A stretch of DNA of 64,000 bases, taken from Takifugu bimaculatus. Lineage: Eukaryota > Chordata > Actinopteri > Tetraodontiformes > Tetraodontidae. Where the stretch lies: assembly GCA_004026145.2 (NCBI GenBank), contig CP034989.1:9225714-9289713 (forward strand), given 5' to 3'. Made by a program: the position numbers and the translations under genes. The notes under the pieces were generated by a model. It was not told the DNA's origin and made no database searches. It saw only the letters and a list, made by a program, of their open reading frames with translations. Shown here in pieces: positions 11,776 to 25,258 of the stretch. Every line of letters begins with the position of its first letter. Positions within the stretch are counted from its first letter, which is position 1.

Positions 11776-13423
11776 AGCAAAAGCAGGAACCAAGATGGAC
11801 TCGTCTGCAGCCCTGAATCCTCCTCCTCTTCTGAAGTCCCATGTTGGACAGGCTAACAGAGACACTCCTCTCAGCATCTGCACCAAAGCATGAGAATGGG
11901 CTTCACAACAAAACAGAAATGAACAAATTCCAAACATTCTGTCTCTGGTTACGGAGCTAAAAACCATCTTGTGAGCTTCCAGACTCAGGAGAGATCCTCA
12001 GAAATCCAGACGGCTTCAGTCTGAGCCTCTCTTTGAAGCAGAGGGGACCCCCCGTCTTTACTTTGGAGCTGTTCTGAGAGTCAAACTCTCCTCAAATCAG
12101 CTGCAGATGACACAGATGGAGTGTTACCGAATGCTGAATAACCACCAACCATGACCTGTTACAAGATGAAGCTGGTGAAGCTTCTTTAGTCACTGTCATG
12201 CTATTTATTTCCACCTAATGCTGTAAAGGACACTCTGGATTGGTGATTCTGTGGGTACCCAACCAGCCAGAGCATAAAAGAAACAATGCCTGGCAGTTCT
12301 TCTCACTGCGATATTAGCAGACAGGCAACACAGCTGTGGGTGAGACCTTCTCAGGGAACCACATCCTCAATAGGAGCCATATGAACTTTCACAACAAAAT
12401 CCTGTTCCTGGGCTTTGCCGTTCGCTGATTTCTGCCCTTTGGTGCCACATCAGAGCCAAAAAATAGTGCAGGGAGAGTGCTGGTTCTTTTATGTGCCCAT
12501 TATCCTCAGATGCTGGTAGGACACAGGAGCATTGGACATTGTTTATATGTACTGGGAACTATCTTGGATTCTGGCCCTCACCTACCTCCAAGGACTCCAC
12601 ATCTGTGAATCCTTACGTCCGGTTGCAGTTGTGACGTGTTTGGGTGATGCCACCAGAACTTCACCTTTAAATAGCTGCTACACGCATCCACACTGTCACA
12701 GAGCATTATGCAAACAGAACACCCGCTTAGGACCCTAGATCCAGTTTCGCTGGTGCGTCACTGCAAACCATCATTCACAAGAAATGGTCTTGTTACTCTG
12801 TGTCACCAGGCAGGATGTGTGTTGTTATCTGAGCTGGTGTTAAGCTGTCTGCCACTTTAGAACTGACCCGCTGCTGTTTGCGTTAGCCGAGATAAAAACC
12901 AGCCCTCCAGGTGCCAGTCACCCAGTTCCAGCAGAACAAAGGAAAGTCTCCTCAACTGATGCAAGCCAGCCCCCATGGCCCAGAACGTGTTGCTGTGACC
13001 ACAGCTGATTATCCACCACACGAAGATGGACCCACAGCAGGAACTTCGTCTGACCTCTACAACAAACCTCTTCGCCATGTGTATGCGGCGTCAGGGAAAC
13101 CATGTCACGTCACCTGGCCGAACCCGCGAGCTGAATCTGTATGGGTAGAAAAGAAAACCCGGTCAGTCAGCCTGGGCGGCCGGCCAGACCCCGATCCTCC
13201 CATGCCTTTCCCTGCCCAAATCCCCTGGAACTGGTTCTTGTCTCGTCGTCATCGATGAGAAGCACAGTCAGACGCAGATTTGGTGCCTTTTAAATGGCCT
13301 CAACATTCAATTTGCTCACAACGGCTGATCTGAAAGATGAAGCACTTGAAGTCTGTCTGTGTTGGCAGTGTGTCTGTCTGTGAAGGCCGACTTCTTAACG
13401 CCAGGGCTCATAAGAGGGTCATT

Positions 13424-13425
<2 letters not shown>
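11776..13425. other. No recognisable feature
   Basis: Several frames of about 100 codons occur by chance. None carries a recognisable domain or a convincing exon structure. Confidence 0.45.

Positions 13426-13426
<1 letters not shown>

Positions 13427-13465
<39 letters not shown>
13427..13465. repeat. (GT)n microsatellite
   Basis: About 19 uninterrupted GT units. Confidence 0.97.
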
Positions 13466-13466
<1 letters not shown>

Positions 13467-13707
13467 TAGCTTTATGGAAGCTATCGTTGGTAAAAATAAT
13501 AATCTGAATTATGCAGACTAATTTGAACTACTGTCCCCCCCCAGGTGTAGCACTTTGAAACTCACCAGGACTCTGCAACTCTGTAAATCAGTGACCGTGA
13601 TGATAACAGCGATAACTGCTGAGTGGGCGGGACTCTTTTACAGTACTCGAAATAGGACACATGTGTCACAGGAACAGGAAGGCCGGGGCTTAACTGAGTA
13701 AATACTC

Positions 13708-13891
13708 AATCAATCAATCAATCAATTTTTATTTATGTAGCGTGTTTTACAATCAAAATTGTTTCTAGGCACTTTCCAGAATCCCAGGGCCTAACCCCAA
13801 ACAAGCAACAGTGGCAAGGAAAAACTCCCTTTTAACAGGAAGAAACCTTGAGCAGGACCACGCTCATGTAGGGGGACCCTCCTGCTGATAC
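13708..13891 (-). mobile_element. L2-like LINE terminal fragment, copy E
   Basis: A short minus-strand 3' module with an ATCA tail at its left edge (13708-13725). It is truncated within the UTR. Confidence 0.75.
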
Positions 13892-13922
13892 TAAATACTG
13901 ACAGCAGTGTGTGTGTGTGCAG

Positions 13923-13923
<1 letters not shown>

Positions 13924-13960
<37 letters not shown>
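13924..13960. repeat. (GT)n microsatellite
   Basis: A pure GT run about 35 bp beyond LINE copy E. Confidence 0.95.
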
Positions 13961-13961
<1 letters not shown>

Positions 13962-13964
13962 TAT

Positions 13965-15350
13965 GCGTGTGTGTCTGTGGCCATCCAGACCAGCAGGACT
14001 CACCTCTGGTCAGAGGTCATTGGTTCCGCAGTCATAGGCCCAACAACATTTCTTTAGAATCACGCGCACAAACTTTGATTTGCTGATTGAGAGTGTTCTC
14101 AGCACAGGCGCCCCACATTCTACAGGGAGCCCACATTCTGGAGCACCTCAAGCATCAGGGGACCCCTCATCAACACTGAAGAAGAGGTCGAATTTGATGA
14201 AAAATGACATCCCCACATTTAATTGAACAATCATATAGAAAGTCCCCTTTTCCCAAACACTCTTTCTCCAATGTGTGTCTGTGCACATGTATGTCTTTTT
14301 CACATGGGAACACACACTCACACACACTTAATCCCAACACTGCAGCCCCACAGATGGGTTGGATGATTTACCTGCGGTTCTACTGAAAGACAAAGGCTCT
14401 TTTGTGCTTAGCAAACACCCCCCCACACACACACAGACACGCACACACACACCCCACACGTGTGAGGAGTATCAACTGCATGCACATGTGTTTTTTTCTG
14501 TAGGGGAAGTGCAGAGCACTGGGGGCCGCTGAGGTAGCCACATGAATCAGGCCGGGGTCACGAGGGGGTCAGGTTTTTCAGACATTAAAGAATCTGGCTG
14601 TCTGGCAGAGACATCTGTGTACATTTACAAGAACACTTGTGAGCTGTGTGTGTGTCCATACCCATAAACTATGTACTTGGAAGCTCGCATGGATGTCCCA
14701 AATGTTTCCCCAAGGCTCATTCATGCACATCAAAATCAAACGTAGCTCTTTGCTGGGCTAACGTCACTGACATGGCTGAGTTAACTCCACCTGATCGGGG
14801 ACTACTTTTATATCTGTATCCCTACACGTGCTAAGCCCCTCCCCCTCCTCTAAACATCTGGTCAGTGATTGGCTGGAACATGGTCCGTTGTGTTTCGGTG
14901 GAAACTGTTTGTTTGACTTTTGCGACCCTGCCTCCACAGATGGGCCATTTTCACAAAATTCAGGGAGCAGCTAGAAGCTAGCTAGCAGCTAGCACATCAT
15001 TTGGAGATCGATTTGACAAAAGTACAGAAGATAGTTATGTCCGATCAGATCCCACTGTTTACTGTCCTCTTTCTTTTGGAGATGGCATTTGACCTGTTGT
15101 TGAGAGACTGAAGAGGACAAGTAGGGCTGCTCCTGAATGCCTCACAAGGTGCTATAAAAGCGCCACACCTGCCCTCTCAACCTGTGAGGTGACACAGCTG
15201 CCGAGATCGAGCAGAGATTAACCTGCTGGGAACGCTTGGCTGCACGTCCGACACGTCCACATGTGTGGAAACACGTCCACCCTGCTGCTCACGCCCTGTC
15301 AACACTACCCTGTCAATGCTATCAATGCTGTATTGAGTACAACACTGTGT
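13965..15350. other. No gene; CA-rich stretch
   Basis: CA-rich tracts occur near 14311-14330 and 14419-14455. No coding or RNA feature is recognised. Confidence 0.5.
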
Positions 15351-15357
15351 CCAAAAC

Positions 15358-15565
15358 AGGGTTAGGGTTGGGGGATAGGGTTCAGAGATAGAGTTTGAGT
15401 TGGGGTTGGGGTTGGGATCAGGGTCAGTTTGAGGGTTAGATTTAGAGTTAGGTTTAGGATTGCGGTTCGGGTTGTTATTTGGGTTCAGGGTCAGGATTGG
15501 GGTCAGGGTTAGGTTTAGGATTGCAGTTCGGGTTAGGATTAGAGTTCAGGAGTTAGGTTTTCAGA
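15358..15565. repeat. Degenerate telomere-like GGGTTA minisatellite
   Basis: About 200 bp of imperfect hexamer and dodecamer units related to GGTTAG/GGGTTAGGATT, strongly G/T-biased on the plus strand. It could be an interstitial telomere-like repeat or a simple minisatellite. Confidence 0.7.
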
Positions 15566-15901
15566 GACTTAATCTGAGCTGCATGTGACTCAGTGAAGTC
15601 CAGGTAATGCTGATTATGTCAGCCTCCTCCTCCTCCTACCCCCAGCAACACTCCAATGTGAACCAGCATGTCAGTGTTTAGATCAGATGAACGGTATGAA
15701 TGAGCTCATGTAATCTCCTTCAGGCTAGGGGAGTCAGGCCGAGCTGCAGAGCACCAAGGGATGGCTGCACCCAAACACTGATAGGGAAGGACAATACTTG
15801 ATACCAGGACCAGCCTTGGCCTGTTGCCTGTTGCAGGACAGAAAAAAGCCCTCCACGCATCCCAGTTGGTTCCTGCCAGAGAGACTTTCAACACCATAGA
15901 G

Positions 15902-16398
15902 CAGGGGTCCCCAACCTTTTTTCTGTGAGGGCCACATAACTTTTCCCTTCTTTGATAAGGGGCCGGGGTCAGTTTGTAACAGAAAAAGTGTGAGGATTGC
16001 AAACATAAACGAAAAAATTTATTATTTTCAAGAAAGCACAATCAAATAACCCTTTCTGGATTGTTCACAGACCAAAAGTCAGGAAAGAAATAATAACACT
16101 AATAATGAAAAAAATAATAACCAAATAACCCTCTCTGGTTTCTTCACATAAAAAAAAAGTCCATGGAACATAAACTTTCTGTTGTGCCGTGCACAATCTT
16201 AACAGGTCCAAGTTCAGCTTAGAGCAGAATCTCTTACTTAAATGATTCATATGAGCAGTCTCTAAAGTCTGACTTTATTATCAAATACAAATACAAATAT
16301 ATGACAAAAATCAAAATCCTTTCTGGTATTGTTCAGGGGTGGAACAAATGTTGAGGCGGGCCGTATCCGGCCCACGGGCCGTAGTTTGGGGACCACTG
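15902..16398. mobile_element. Non-autonomous hAT element (MITE) with 8-bp target duplication
   Basis: The element begins CAGGGGTCCCCAA and ends TTTGGGGACCACTG, giving imperfect terminal inverted repeats. It is flanked on both sides by the identical 8-mer CCATAGAG (15894-15901 and 16399-16406). CAG-type termini and 8-bp duplications are the hallmark of hAT transposons. The 497-bp interior has no transposase. It carries two diverged tandem copies of a 'caaataaccctttctgg' unit (about 16044 and 16122). Confidence 0.9.
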
Positions 16399-16564
16399 CC
16401 ATAGAGTTTTAAACAAAAACTGAACATTTGATGAAAACCAAAAAATTGTTCCACACTTTTTTAAAATCTAAAAGTAATTTTTGGATATCAACAGTTGCTC
16501 AATATCTCATGTCATTTTTAGGGTGTATTAAAAGAAAACAACTCCTGTTGGGTAACTAGTCATC

Positions 16565-17950
16565 GAGCAGTTAGTGAAGCTTCAGACCTGTCTTAAAGAC
16601 ATAAAGTCTTGGATGTGTTCAAATTTCCACCTCCTTAACTCAGGAAAAACTGAGGTCATGGTGTTTGGTCCTGAACCTCTCAGGGATAGATTAGATCACA
16701 TGGTCACTCTAGATGGTATCTCACATCTAGTCACTCTGTGAGGAATCTTGGAGTAACTTTTGATCAAAATCTCTCCTTCAACTCACACATTAAAATAGTC
16801 TCTAGAAGTGCCTTTGTTTACCTGAGGAACATCACAAAGATCAGGAAACTACTGACGCGGCATGATGCTGAAAAATTAGTCCATGCATTTATCACGTCCA
16901 GGCTGGACTATTGTAATTCTTAATTATCAGGGTGTCCAAACAACTCTTTAAGAAGCCTCCAGGTGATCCAAAATGCTGCAGCCAGAGTTCTGACAGGTAT
17001 TGACAAAAGAGATCACATAACTCCTGTACTGGCGTCTCTTCATTGGTTGCCCATTAAATTTGGAATAATTTTTAAAATTCTTCTTCTGGACTACAAGGTC
17101 CTCAGAGGCCTAGCTCCATCCTACCTGGGGGAGCTAGTGACACCTTACCAGCCCAATAGACCGCTCCGCTCTCAAAATGCTGGTCTACTTGCGGTCCCCA
17201 GAGTCTCTAGAGGTAGAATGGGGGGCCGAGCATTTAGCTGCCAGGCCCCAAAAGCTCATAGTCACTAATTCTGTAGTCCCAATTACTATCATAGACAGAC
17301 AAATTATCATAATTACGGGGTCGTCTAATCATTAGGTTAACATCTTAGTTACGCTGCTGTAGGCCGAGGCTGCCGGGGTCCAGAAACATGATCACCTGAC
17401 AGGTCTCTGTCACCCCACTGGGAAATGGTATCCTCTCTCCTCTCCTCTCCTCTCCTCTCCTCTCCTCTCCTCTCCTCTCCTCCTCATCAAGTAGACTAGT
17501 GACGTTATTTCTTGTGTAGTTTTTCTGCCCCCCCTTCTGTATTCATCTACAGTTATTGCCGCCTTCAGAGCTGCATACTGACCTCCGACCTTGCTGACCC
17601 ACTCAACTTGACTCTACCAGCAGCTTACTCGACTTAATATAATGTATTTCTGTATGTATTTTCTATGATCTATGATCTATGCCTATTCTCTCCTCTCCTC
17701 TCCTCTCCTCTCCTCTCCTCTCCTCTCCTCTCCTACCTATCCTCTACCTGTCCTCCCCCCTTCTCCTCTCTCCCTACCCAGCCGGCCATCAGCAGGAGGG
17801 TCCCCTTACGTGAGCCTGGTCCTGCTCAAGGTTTCTTCCTGTTAAAGAGGAGTTTTTCCTTGCCACTGTTGCTTGTTGGGGGTTAGGCCCTGGGATTCTA
17901 TATAGCGCCGAGAACAGACGCTATATAAATAAAGATCGATTGATTGATTG
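16565..17950 (+). mobile_element. L2-like LINE 3' half, copy F
   Basis: The longest plus-strand copy. It starts in the ORF2 connection region and continues through the C-terminal frame at 16738-16920 and 16963-17268. That frame includes 'RNLGVTFDQNLSFNSHIK', 'HAFITSRLDYCNS' and 'IQNAAARVLTGIDKRDHI'. It then passes (CTCTC)n tracts (17434-17480, 17694-17735) to the terminal motif and tail. A stop at 16921 and later frame breaks make it inactive. L2/CR1-clade elements are transcribed and integrate by target-primed reverse transcription, which explains the uniform 5' truncation. Confidence 0.85.
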
Positions 17951-20900
17951 ATCGATATCAGTCCCAAAGCAACTATATCAGGCAACCAAAGACATTCTCT
18001 CCCTGTCAACCAGGTTTTGGTTGGATGGTACACTGATAAAAGAGGTTGTTTCCTGCCTCGTGCAACCAACTGCTGGAATGACTCTTTGACCTTGAGGTTG
18101 GAAGAACCATTGGAAGAACCATCTTCCCTACGGCTGTAATTTATGATTATGGAACCCCCCAGGATTCCCATGATGCCCTCTGATTAACAAAAATTCCAAA
18201 AGCTTTTCCTCTGTTCCCAAGATAGGTTGTGCATTCTTTTAATTTCTTGCTTCTATGTGGCATTTGTTTTGCGTGTATTGTAAAGACCAGCTATACTGCC
18301 ATGTACAGATAAAGGGACAGAAAAGATGTAATCAACTTTCAAGAAAGGAGCCAGAAATGTGGGTGAGAGGGCAAACCTGCGAAACTGCTGTTAGCTGCAT
18401 AGGCTAGAGGCCAAACAGGTTCCTTTAGATCAACAGGTTTTTGCTCAGCTCAAACACTCGTTATTCTATAGACACGCTCATGTTGGACTGAATTATTGGT
18501 GCTCATGATAGTTTTTCCTCCCGTGGACGAGATGAGGAAGCAGGAAACAGCGACACCTTTGATGTCTACGGGGCTGTTCACAGAAACATCGGATAACATG
18601 ACGTCAGCGAGTCGAGTCAGAGGCCAAACTAACACAGAGACACTTGAAGTGTCGCTAGTTAACAGCAGGAGCCAGGCAGCAGAGTTCATACAGTATTTAC
18701 AATATTCATTTCTGTCACTGTGCCACCGGTGAAACAAACCCAAAATGCTAATCTGGATGGGACTAAAGGACAACACCAGCACGAGTCCCTGATTCACAGT
18801 TACAGGACAAAAGTGTTTTGTCTTCTTTTATCTGAGTTTGCGACCAGATTTGACCTGCAGTGTGTTCATGTGTACTCGTCCAGCCTGTTGCGTGTGGCGC
18901 TCGAGACGTTGTCTCAGGTTTATCCATGAGTCAGAACAGGTCTGTTTCATCTGGCTGCAGGGGAACACCTGGGCTGACATCACTCCTGTGGGATGGGAAG
19001 TGGCATTTCTGGTTGGGGGAGGTGCAGCGGTAATTACATAGATGTCCCTTCAAATTAGTTTTGCCAATATCAGGTTCTGATCTGATACTAAAACCCCCAA
19101 AATAAGACATCCTAAATTTTGCACAAGGTTTTTATGACTATTACTGAAACAATGAACAGGTCCATGTAGCACTACCTACTGGCGACAGTCACCTCTAGAC
19201 ACCCATGTTCATTATATTGGAGGCCCAGCACACGTGTAGCTATAGCGCTACACAGAGCCTTAATGATGCGCCTAGTGCTGGTCAACCGTAGATTTCTATA
19301 AATGCAAAAACGCATATGTTACATTTTTGACATACCGGATACTTTCCACTGGATTCTGATCAAGCGGGCGAAAGAGGATGGGGGGAGGGGTGGGGGTGGT
19401 TGTAGGGTATGGGGTGAGGGGTGTGGGGGTCCAGGTTGTTTTTTAACTGCTGTAGACAGGAGCCAAGTACTCTGGAAATAAAACGTGGATTAGACGCCCC
19501 CTTTTGAAGCTGCATTCCTGAGTTATCCAGAGGAGTGCTGCTGCCGCTCGAGCCCCCCTGGATGCAGGGGAGGGTGCTGAAGGAGCCACTGCGATGAGGA
19601 ACCACTTGTTATCCTCATGTTTATTCCCACACATGCTGTTGATGTCAGAAAGAGCTCTGTGTATATCCAGGATCAGCTCAGAAGCTGAACCATGTGTATG
19701 TGAAGCCGTCCAGGGGTTTGAAGCAAAGCGATGGAAATGACGGGAACTTCTACCAAGACTGCAGCTCTTCTGGTGTGATCAGATCAACACAAATGAAAGG
19801 TTGTAGTTGTCGGTTGTCGGTGACCTTCCCAGTTCTGGAATTTTGGTTTGCAACAAACTCCGATCGGGTGTGAAAGGCGTGTTGAGAAAGGCTCCAAAAG
19901 GATGGTGCTGCTTGCTCATTCACTGTGTGGCCTCTGTCATCTGTGCCATCATAAATCTAATCTTTTTCAGGATCCTAAACCTGCTCTTGACGCGCAACAT
20001 GGACTTCTATAGGCCTTCATAATAAACCAGTTTGGCAAGAGGAATTACAAATGACTCATTTAGTCTTGCTTTTGTCTTGGCCAAGCTAATGGCTGGAACA
20101 CACAATCCCGGCGGTTTCTGTCCATCAGGCAGCACAAAAGTTTCAAACGAGGCTCAAAAACATCACACAGATGTGGGGAAAGACCAGAGGATCTAAATGT
20201 AATCAAGAGTGGGACACGAAGGACAAAGAGCAAATGCTACTCGCTACTTTTCATTGAATACTGGACTTCCCCCTTTGCTGCCTGTAACGTAAGGGGCCTG
20301 TCTTGGACCATGTAGACAACACAGCCAGACATGAAGCCACCCAAGCAGCAGCAGCCACAGCCTTTAAGAGTCCAGACTGGAGCTTGATCCAAGATTATAT
20401 TTGTGTAAACAGAACTGGGGAAGACGGACGAGCACTTTTGAGTCCTTTGCAGCGTGTAACATTGAAGCTCACGTGAAACCGCTTTTCAGTGATGTCAAAC
20501 TCAGAACTTCTCCTCCACCTTCAGCCATGTTCTGCAGGTCCGGCAGTTCACTACAACCCATGACACTAACCAAAGACTGGTTTAATTTTTCCTCACCACC
20601 TCTGTCCTAGATGCTTGCTCCCCTAACCAAGAGACAGACATCTCTTCCACCAGTGGTCCATTTCCATCATGTCCTTCTTTCTTTACCTCTGTCAGCTGAT
20701 GGGGTTTCAGAAATGTTAGCGCATCAGCTACTTTGCACAAGGATAAACAGAGCACAGCCAAAAGGAAGTGAGGTCATCATTCGCTCTGCTGAAGCAGGCA
20801 CAGTTCAGATGTAAAAACAAACTTCTTGTTTGGCCCTGGGGCTTTTATTCTGTAGTGAAGTAGACTTCTGGTGTTCATAGTCTGTCCCTGGCTGATAATG

Positions 20901-21637
20901 TTTGTGTTGGATGTCTTTGCTGCATTGTTAAGCTAACAGCGCTAAATGCGCAGCCTGTTTTCTTGAGAAAGCTGTTTTTTCTTTTAAAGCTCCCGTTTGT
21001 TTGTATGAGGTTTTCTTTTCTCTCTTTGGTTGAACACTGTGGCCCCCCCTGTTGGAACCAGCAGCCCGTTTGTCCCCCACCAGTAAAAATTCAGGAGATC
21101 CAGTTTTAAAGACTGTGAGGCACAAGCGCAGTCTCTAAAGGAGGCGTTCCTGCTTTGGTGTCATGTATGAATCTTCTGGACATCTGTCAGGACCCAGAAA
21201 TCATTTTAAGCTGTGTGGCCCCAACCTTAGCTGAGAGCGCTGACACAAGTGCGTCGGTTCTGAAAGTAGATCAGTGCAGAGCTTTAGGAAACGCTCATTC
21301 AGCGTTCCTCCCTAAGCCACTCTAAAAGCCCCCCTATGCCCCTAATGCCAAAAGAACAGTCCAACCTTTATATTGGCCACAGTCACACACTCTGCTGAGT
21401 CATGTGACCCTGAAGGCTGGATGGCTGGAGGGCTTTTAAAGGTGGTCTGCTCTTTCAGAGGGGAAGGTCCAGCCTCTCTCACACTCACAGGTCCTGCGAA
21501 GATCATGAGATGCCTCACAGTTTGGGAACAATCTTTGAGAGAAATGGACCTTAGATTGGGAAATGGTGCTGTGTTCAGATTTGTGTCGGCAGCCAGAGGG
21601 GCGTGGCTTCCTCCAGAACGCTGTGTTGATCTTAAGT
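17951..21637. other. No recognisable feature
   Basis: No exon, RNA or named repeat could be supported in 3.7 kb. The region around 19378-19435 is G-rich. Confidence 0.45.
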
Positions 21638-21638
21638 G

Positions 21639-23255
21639 AATCAATCAATCGATCTTTATTTATCTGTTACAATCAGAATTGTTTCTGGCGTTTTATACTG
21701 TAGAATCCCAGGGCCTGACCCCCAACAAACAACAGTGGCAAGGAAAAACTCCCCTTTAACAGGAAGAAACCTTGAGCAGGACCAGGCTCATAAAGGGGGT
21801 CCCTCCTGCTGATGGCCGGCTGGGTAGAGAGAGGAGAAGGGGGAGGACAGGTAGAGGAGAGAATAGATAGAATATAGAAATACATTATATGAATTAAAAA
21901 ATGCTGCTGTTAGAGTCGGGTTGAGTGGGTCAGTGGGGTTGGAGGTAGGTAAGTCAGCATACAGCTTATGAAGGCGGCGATACCTGTAGATGAATACAGA
22001 GTGGGGGGGGGGGGGGGCATAAAAACTACACAAGAAATAACATCACTGGTCTACTTGGAGAAAGAGAGAAGAACTAAAAACCCTAATTAAATTCAACTGG
22101 GCAACGTCAGGAGAGGAGAGGAGAGCAGAGGAGACCATGACCCAGTGGGGTGACAGAGGCCTGTCAGGTGATCATGTTTCTGGACCATGCAAGCCTCGGC
22201 CTATAGCAGCGTAACTAAGATGTTAACCTAATGATTAGACGACCCCCTAAGTATGATAATTTGTCTGTCTATAATAGTAACTGGAACTACAGAATTAGTC
22301 ATAATAAGCATTTTCAAAGAGGAAGGTTTTAAGTCTAATCTTAAAAGTAGAGATGGAGTCAGCCTCCCGTACCTGGACAGGGAGCTGGTTCCACAGCAGC
22401 GGGGCCTTGGCAGCTAAATACACGGCCCCCCATTCTACCTCTAGAGACTCTGGGGACCGCAAGTAGACCAGCATTCTGAGAGCGAAGCGGTCTATTTGGA
22501 TGATAAGGTGTCACTAGCTCCTCCACGTAGGATGGAGCTAGGCCTCTGAGGACTTTGTAGGTCAGAATAAGAATTTTAGAAATTATTCTAAATTTAATGG
22601 GCAGCCAATGAAGAGACGCCATTACAGGAGTTATGTGATCTATTTTGTCAATACCTGTCAGAACTCTGGCTGTTGCATTTTGGATCACCTGGAGGCTTCT
22701 TAAATAGTTGTTTGGACACCCTGATAATAAAGAATTACAATAGTCCAGCCTGGAAGTAACAAATGCATGGACAAACTTTTCAGCATCATGCCGCGTCAGC
22801 AGTTTCCTGATCTTCGCGATGTTTCTCAGGTGAAAAAAGGCACTTCTAGAGACTGTTTTAATGTGTGAGTTGAAGGAGAGATTTTGGTCTAAATCAGTCT
22901 AGTGCTGTCCCTTTAATTCCAATCACATGTTCCAGTCTCTGTAACAGGATGCTGTAAACAACTGTATCAAAAGCAGCACTGAGGTCCAGCAGAACCAGCA
23001 TAGAGACCATTCCATGATCTGAAGCTATGAGAAGATCATTAGTAACTTTAAGAAGTGCTGTTTCTGTGCTGTGATGAGCTCTAAAGCCTGACTGAAACAT
23101 CTCAAACAGGCTGTTTCTCTGCAGGTGCTCCAGTAACTGAGTCACCACCACCTTCTCAAGAATTTTAGAGATAAAAGGAAGGTTGGATATAGGCCTATAA
23201 TTTGCTAATATGGGTGCTAGGGGTGCTTTGCTCATCCTCTCCTTCCTCACACGCC
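21639..23255 (-). mobile_element. L2-like LINE 3' half with RT fragment, copy G
   Basis: On the minus strand, an ORF2 fragment (23250-22894) contains RT signatures: 'NYRPISNLPFISKILEKVV' and 'LDLSAAFDTV', the conserved L2 motif around the first RT aspartate. After a break, the C-terminal part (22688-22359) has 'IQNATARVLTGI' and 'SLHWLPIKFRIISKI'. The standard 3' UTR and a short tail follow at 21639. The joint near 22900 lacks the YADD region, so this copy carries an internal deletion of the catalytic core. Confidence 0.85.
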
Positions 23256-23259
23256 AAAG

Positions 23260-23824
<565 letters not shown>

Positions 23825-24301
23825 GGTTAGTCCCAATGTGCCACAATAACCACTGAGAACTCGATGTCTCTTCTGCTGTTGGACAATTTGGTTTCCATTT
23901 CTTTTTAAAGCCAGAGCTCCTTGTTCAGTCCCAATGCTGGTTCCTCTCAGACACTCCACAGAGGTTCTGCCAAACCCCCCCGGCCTCACATGCTCAACGA
24001 GTATTTACTTCACTCAAAGCCTTTGGGCGAAACCCTGTCAAACAACATGATGAAGTGAATATTAGGGTTAATATTTCTGGCTCTCTCTGGCTCTTTAAAT
24101 GCAGCCAGATTGGCTGAGTGACTATAAACACTGCTGTTAACTTGCTGTTGTCCCACCTTTTAAACAGATTCATCTGCATTGTTGCGTTCAACAAAGTTTA
24201 ACACGGATGATGCATGATGGGCATTCCGTCTCTGGGGAATTCAGGAAGAGGAGGTGTTTTTTCCCAGATTGACCAGATAGATACCAGTTTGCTATCAGAT
24301 A

Positions 24302-24556
24302 GATACTAGTTTGCTCATGTCCATGGCGTTCCCTTAGTAAACATTATTCGGCAGCATGGGATAAATTTTCATTGTTATGCTGATGACACTCAGCTTTATC
24401 TATCCATGAAACCAGAGGAGACAGAGAAGTTAGTGAAGCTTCAGACCTGTCTTAAAGACATAAAGTCCTGGATGTCTTCAAATTTCCTCCTCCTTAACTT
24501 AAGGAAAAACTGAGGTCATGGTGTTTGGTCCTGAACCTCTTAGGGATAGATTAGAG
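24302..24556 (+). pseudogene. L2-like LINE RT catalytic fragment with YADD box, copy H
   Basis: The frame reads 'NIIRQHGINFHCYADDTQLY'. The YADD reverse-transcriptase active-site box is at 24376-24387, followed by 'LVKLQTCLKDIKSWMSSN'. A stop follows near 24508. It is a remnant from the part missing in copy G. Confidence 0.85.
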
Positions 24557-24562
24557 ATCTAC

Positions 24563-25258
24563 CTACTATAAATTTGCAAAACATACATTTCTTTATAAAT
24601 ATATTGAGAATTCTTTATATGAACCATATATGTTGGTGTACCTCGCATAACTACATGAACCCATATTGCTCAACACAAATCTGTGCATTTTTTGTCATTA
24701 CCTTACTCTGATGACTTGCACTGAATGGAATCAGCCAGGGATGCAAAGTCCGGACAGTAGTTGTTTGTTCTTAACAATTAAGTGATTGACCTGGAACGAA
24801 GCTTCAGGTGGCTGCCTTTGCTTTTGAAGTCAGCTGTGAGAAAAATGACTGCTGTTTGGACAACTGTGATTTTAGTTCCTTCACCTTTCTCCTTCTCAGA
24901 TCACTTTTCGGAGGGTAGTTAGTATCGTAGCTTTTATGAACAGTCTGAAAATGCCACTCCACATTTCCCTTTTTCAGTATGGCAGATGAGGCAGATAAGG
25001 CAAAGTGACATAGTGAAAAAAAAGTCCTCCTCCCATTCCCTATGGAAATGGTACGTTTTTGGCTTTTTACTTGGTCTAGCTCCCCCACTCATTTTTATAT
25101 CCTTAAGTTCAGAAGAAATAAATTGGAGGCTAACTCACAAACTTGCTAGAACGTGCCGTTATGTGCGCATGTGAAGTGACCCCTCTGTCAGAAAAAGCAT
25201 GCGATCGACCGGTCGATCGCGAAGGTACGTATTGGGTACAACATATTGGCCACCCCTG
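24563..25258 (-). mobile_element. hAT transposon relic (5' part with zinc-finger ORF)
   Basis: On the minus strand the block starts with CAGGGGTGGCCAA, a hAT terminus (25258 downwards). It has a 95-codon frame (25088-24804) with 'NVEWHFQTVHKSY' and 'RRRKVKELKSQLS', which resembles the N-terminus of GTF2IRD2/EPM2AIP1-type hAT transposases that carry a BED-like finger. The catalytic part is absent and no matching terminus is visible at the left edge, so this is a truncated copy. Confidence 0.65.

Noticed and set aside
25190..25225. Palindromic 'gcgatcgaccggtcgatcgc' as a possible operator or recombination site
   Set aside because: It lies inside the terminal region of a hAT relic and is better explained as subterminal transposon sequence.
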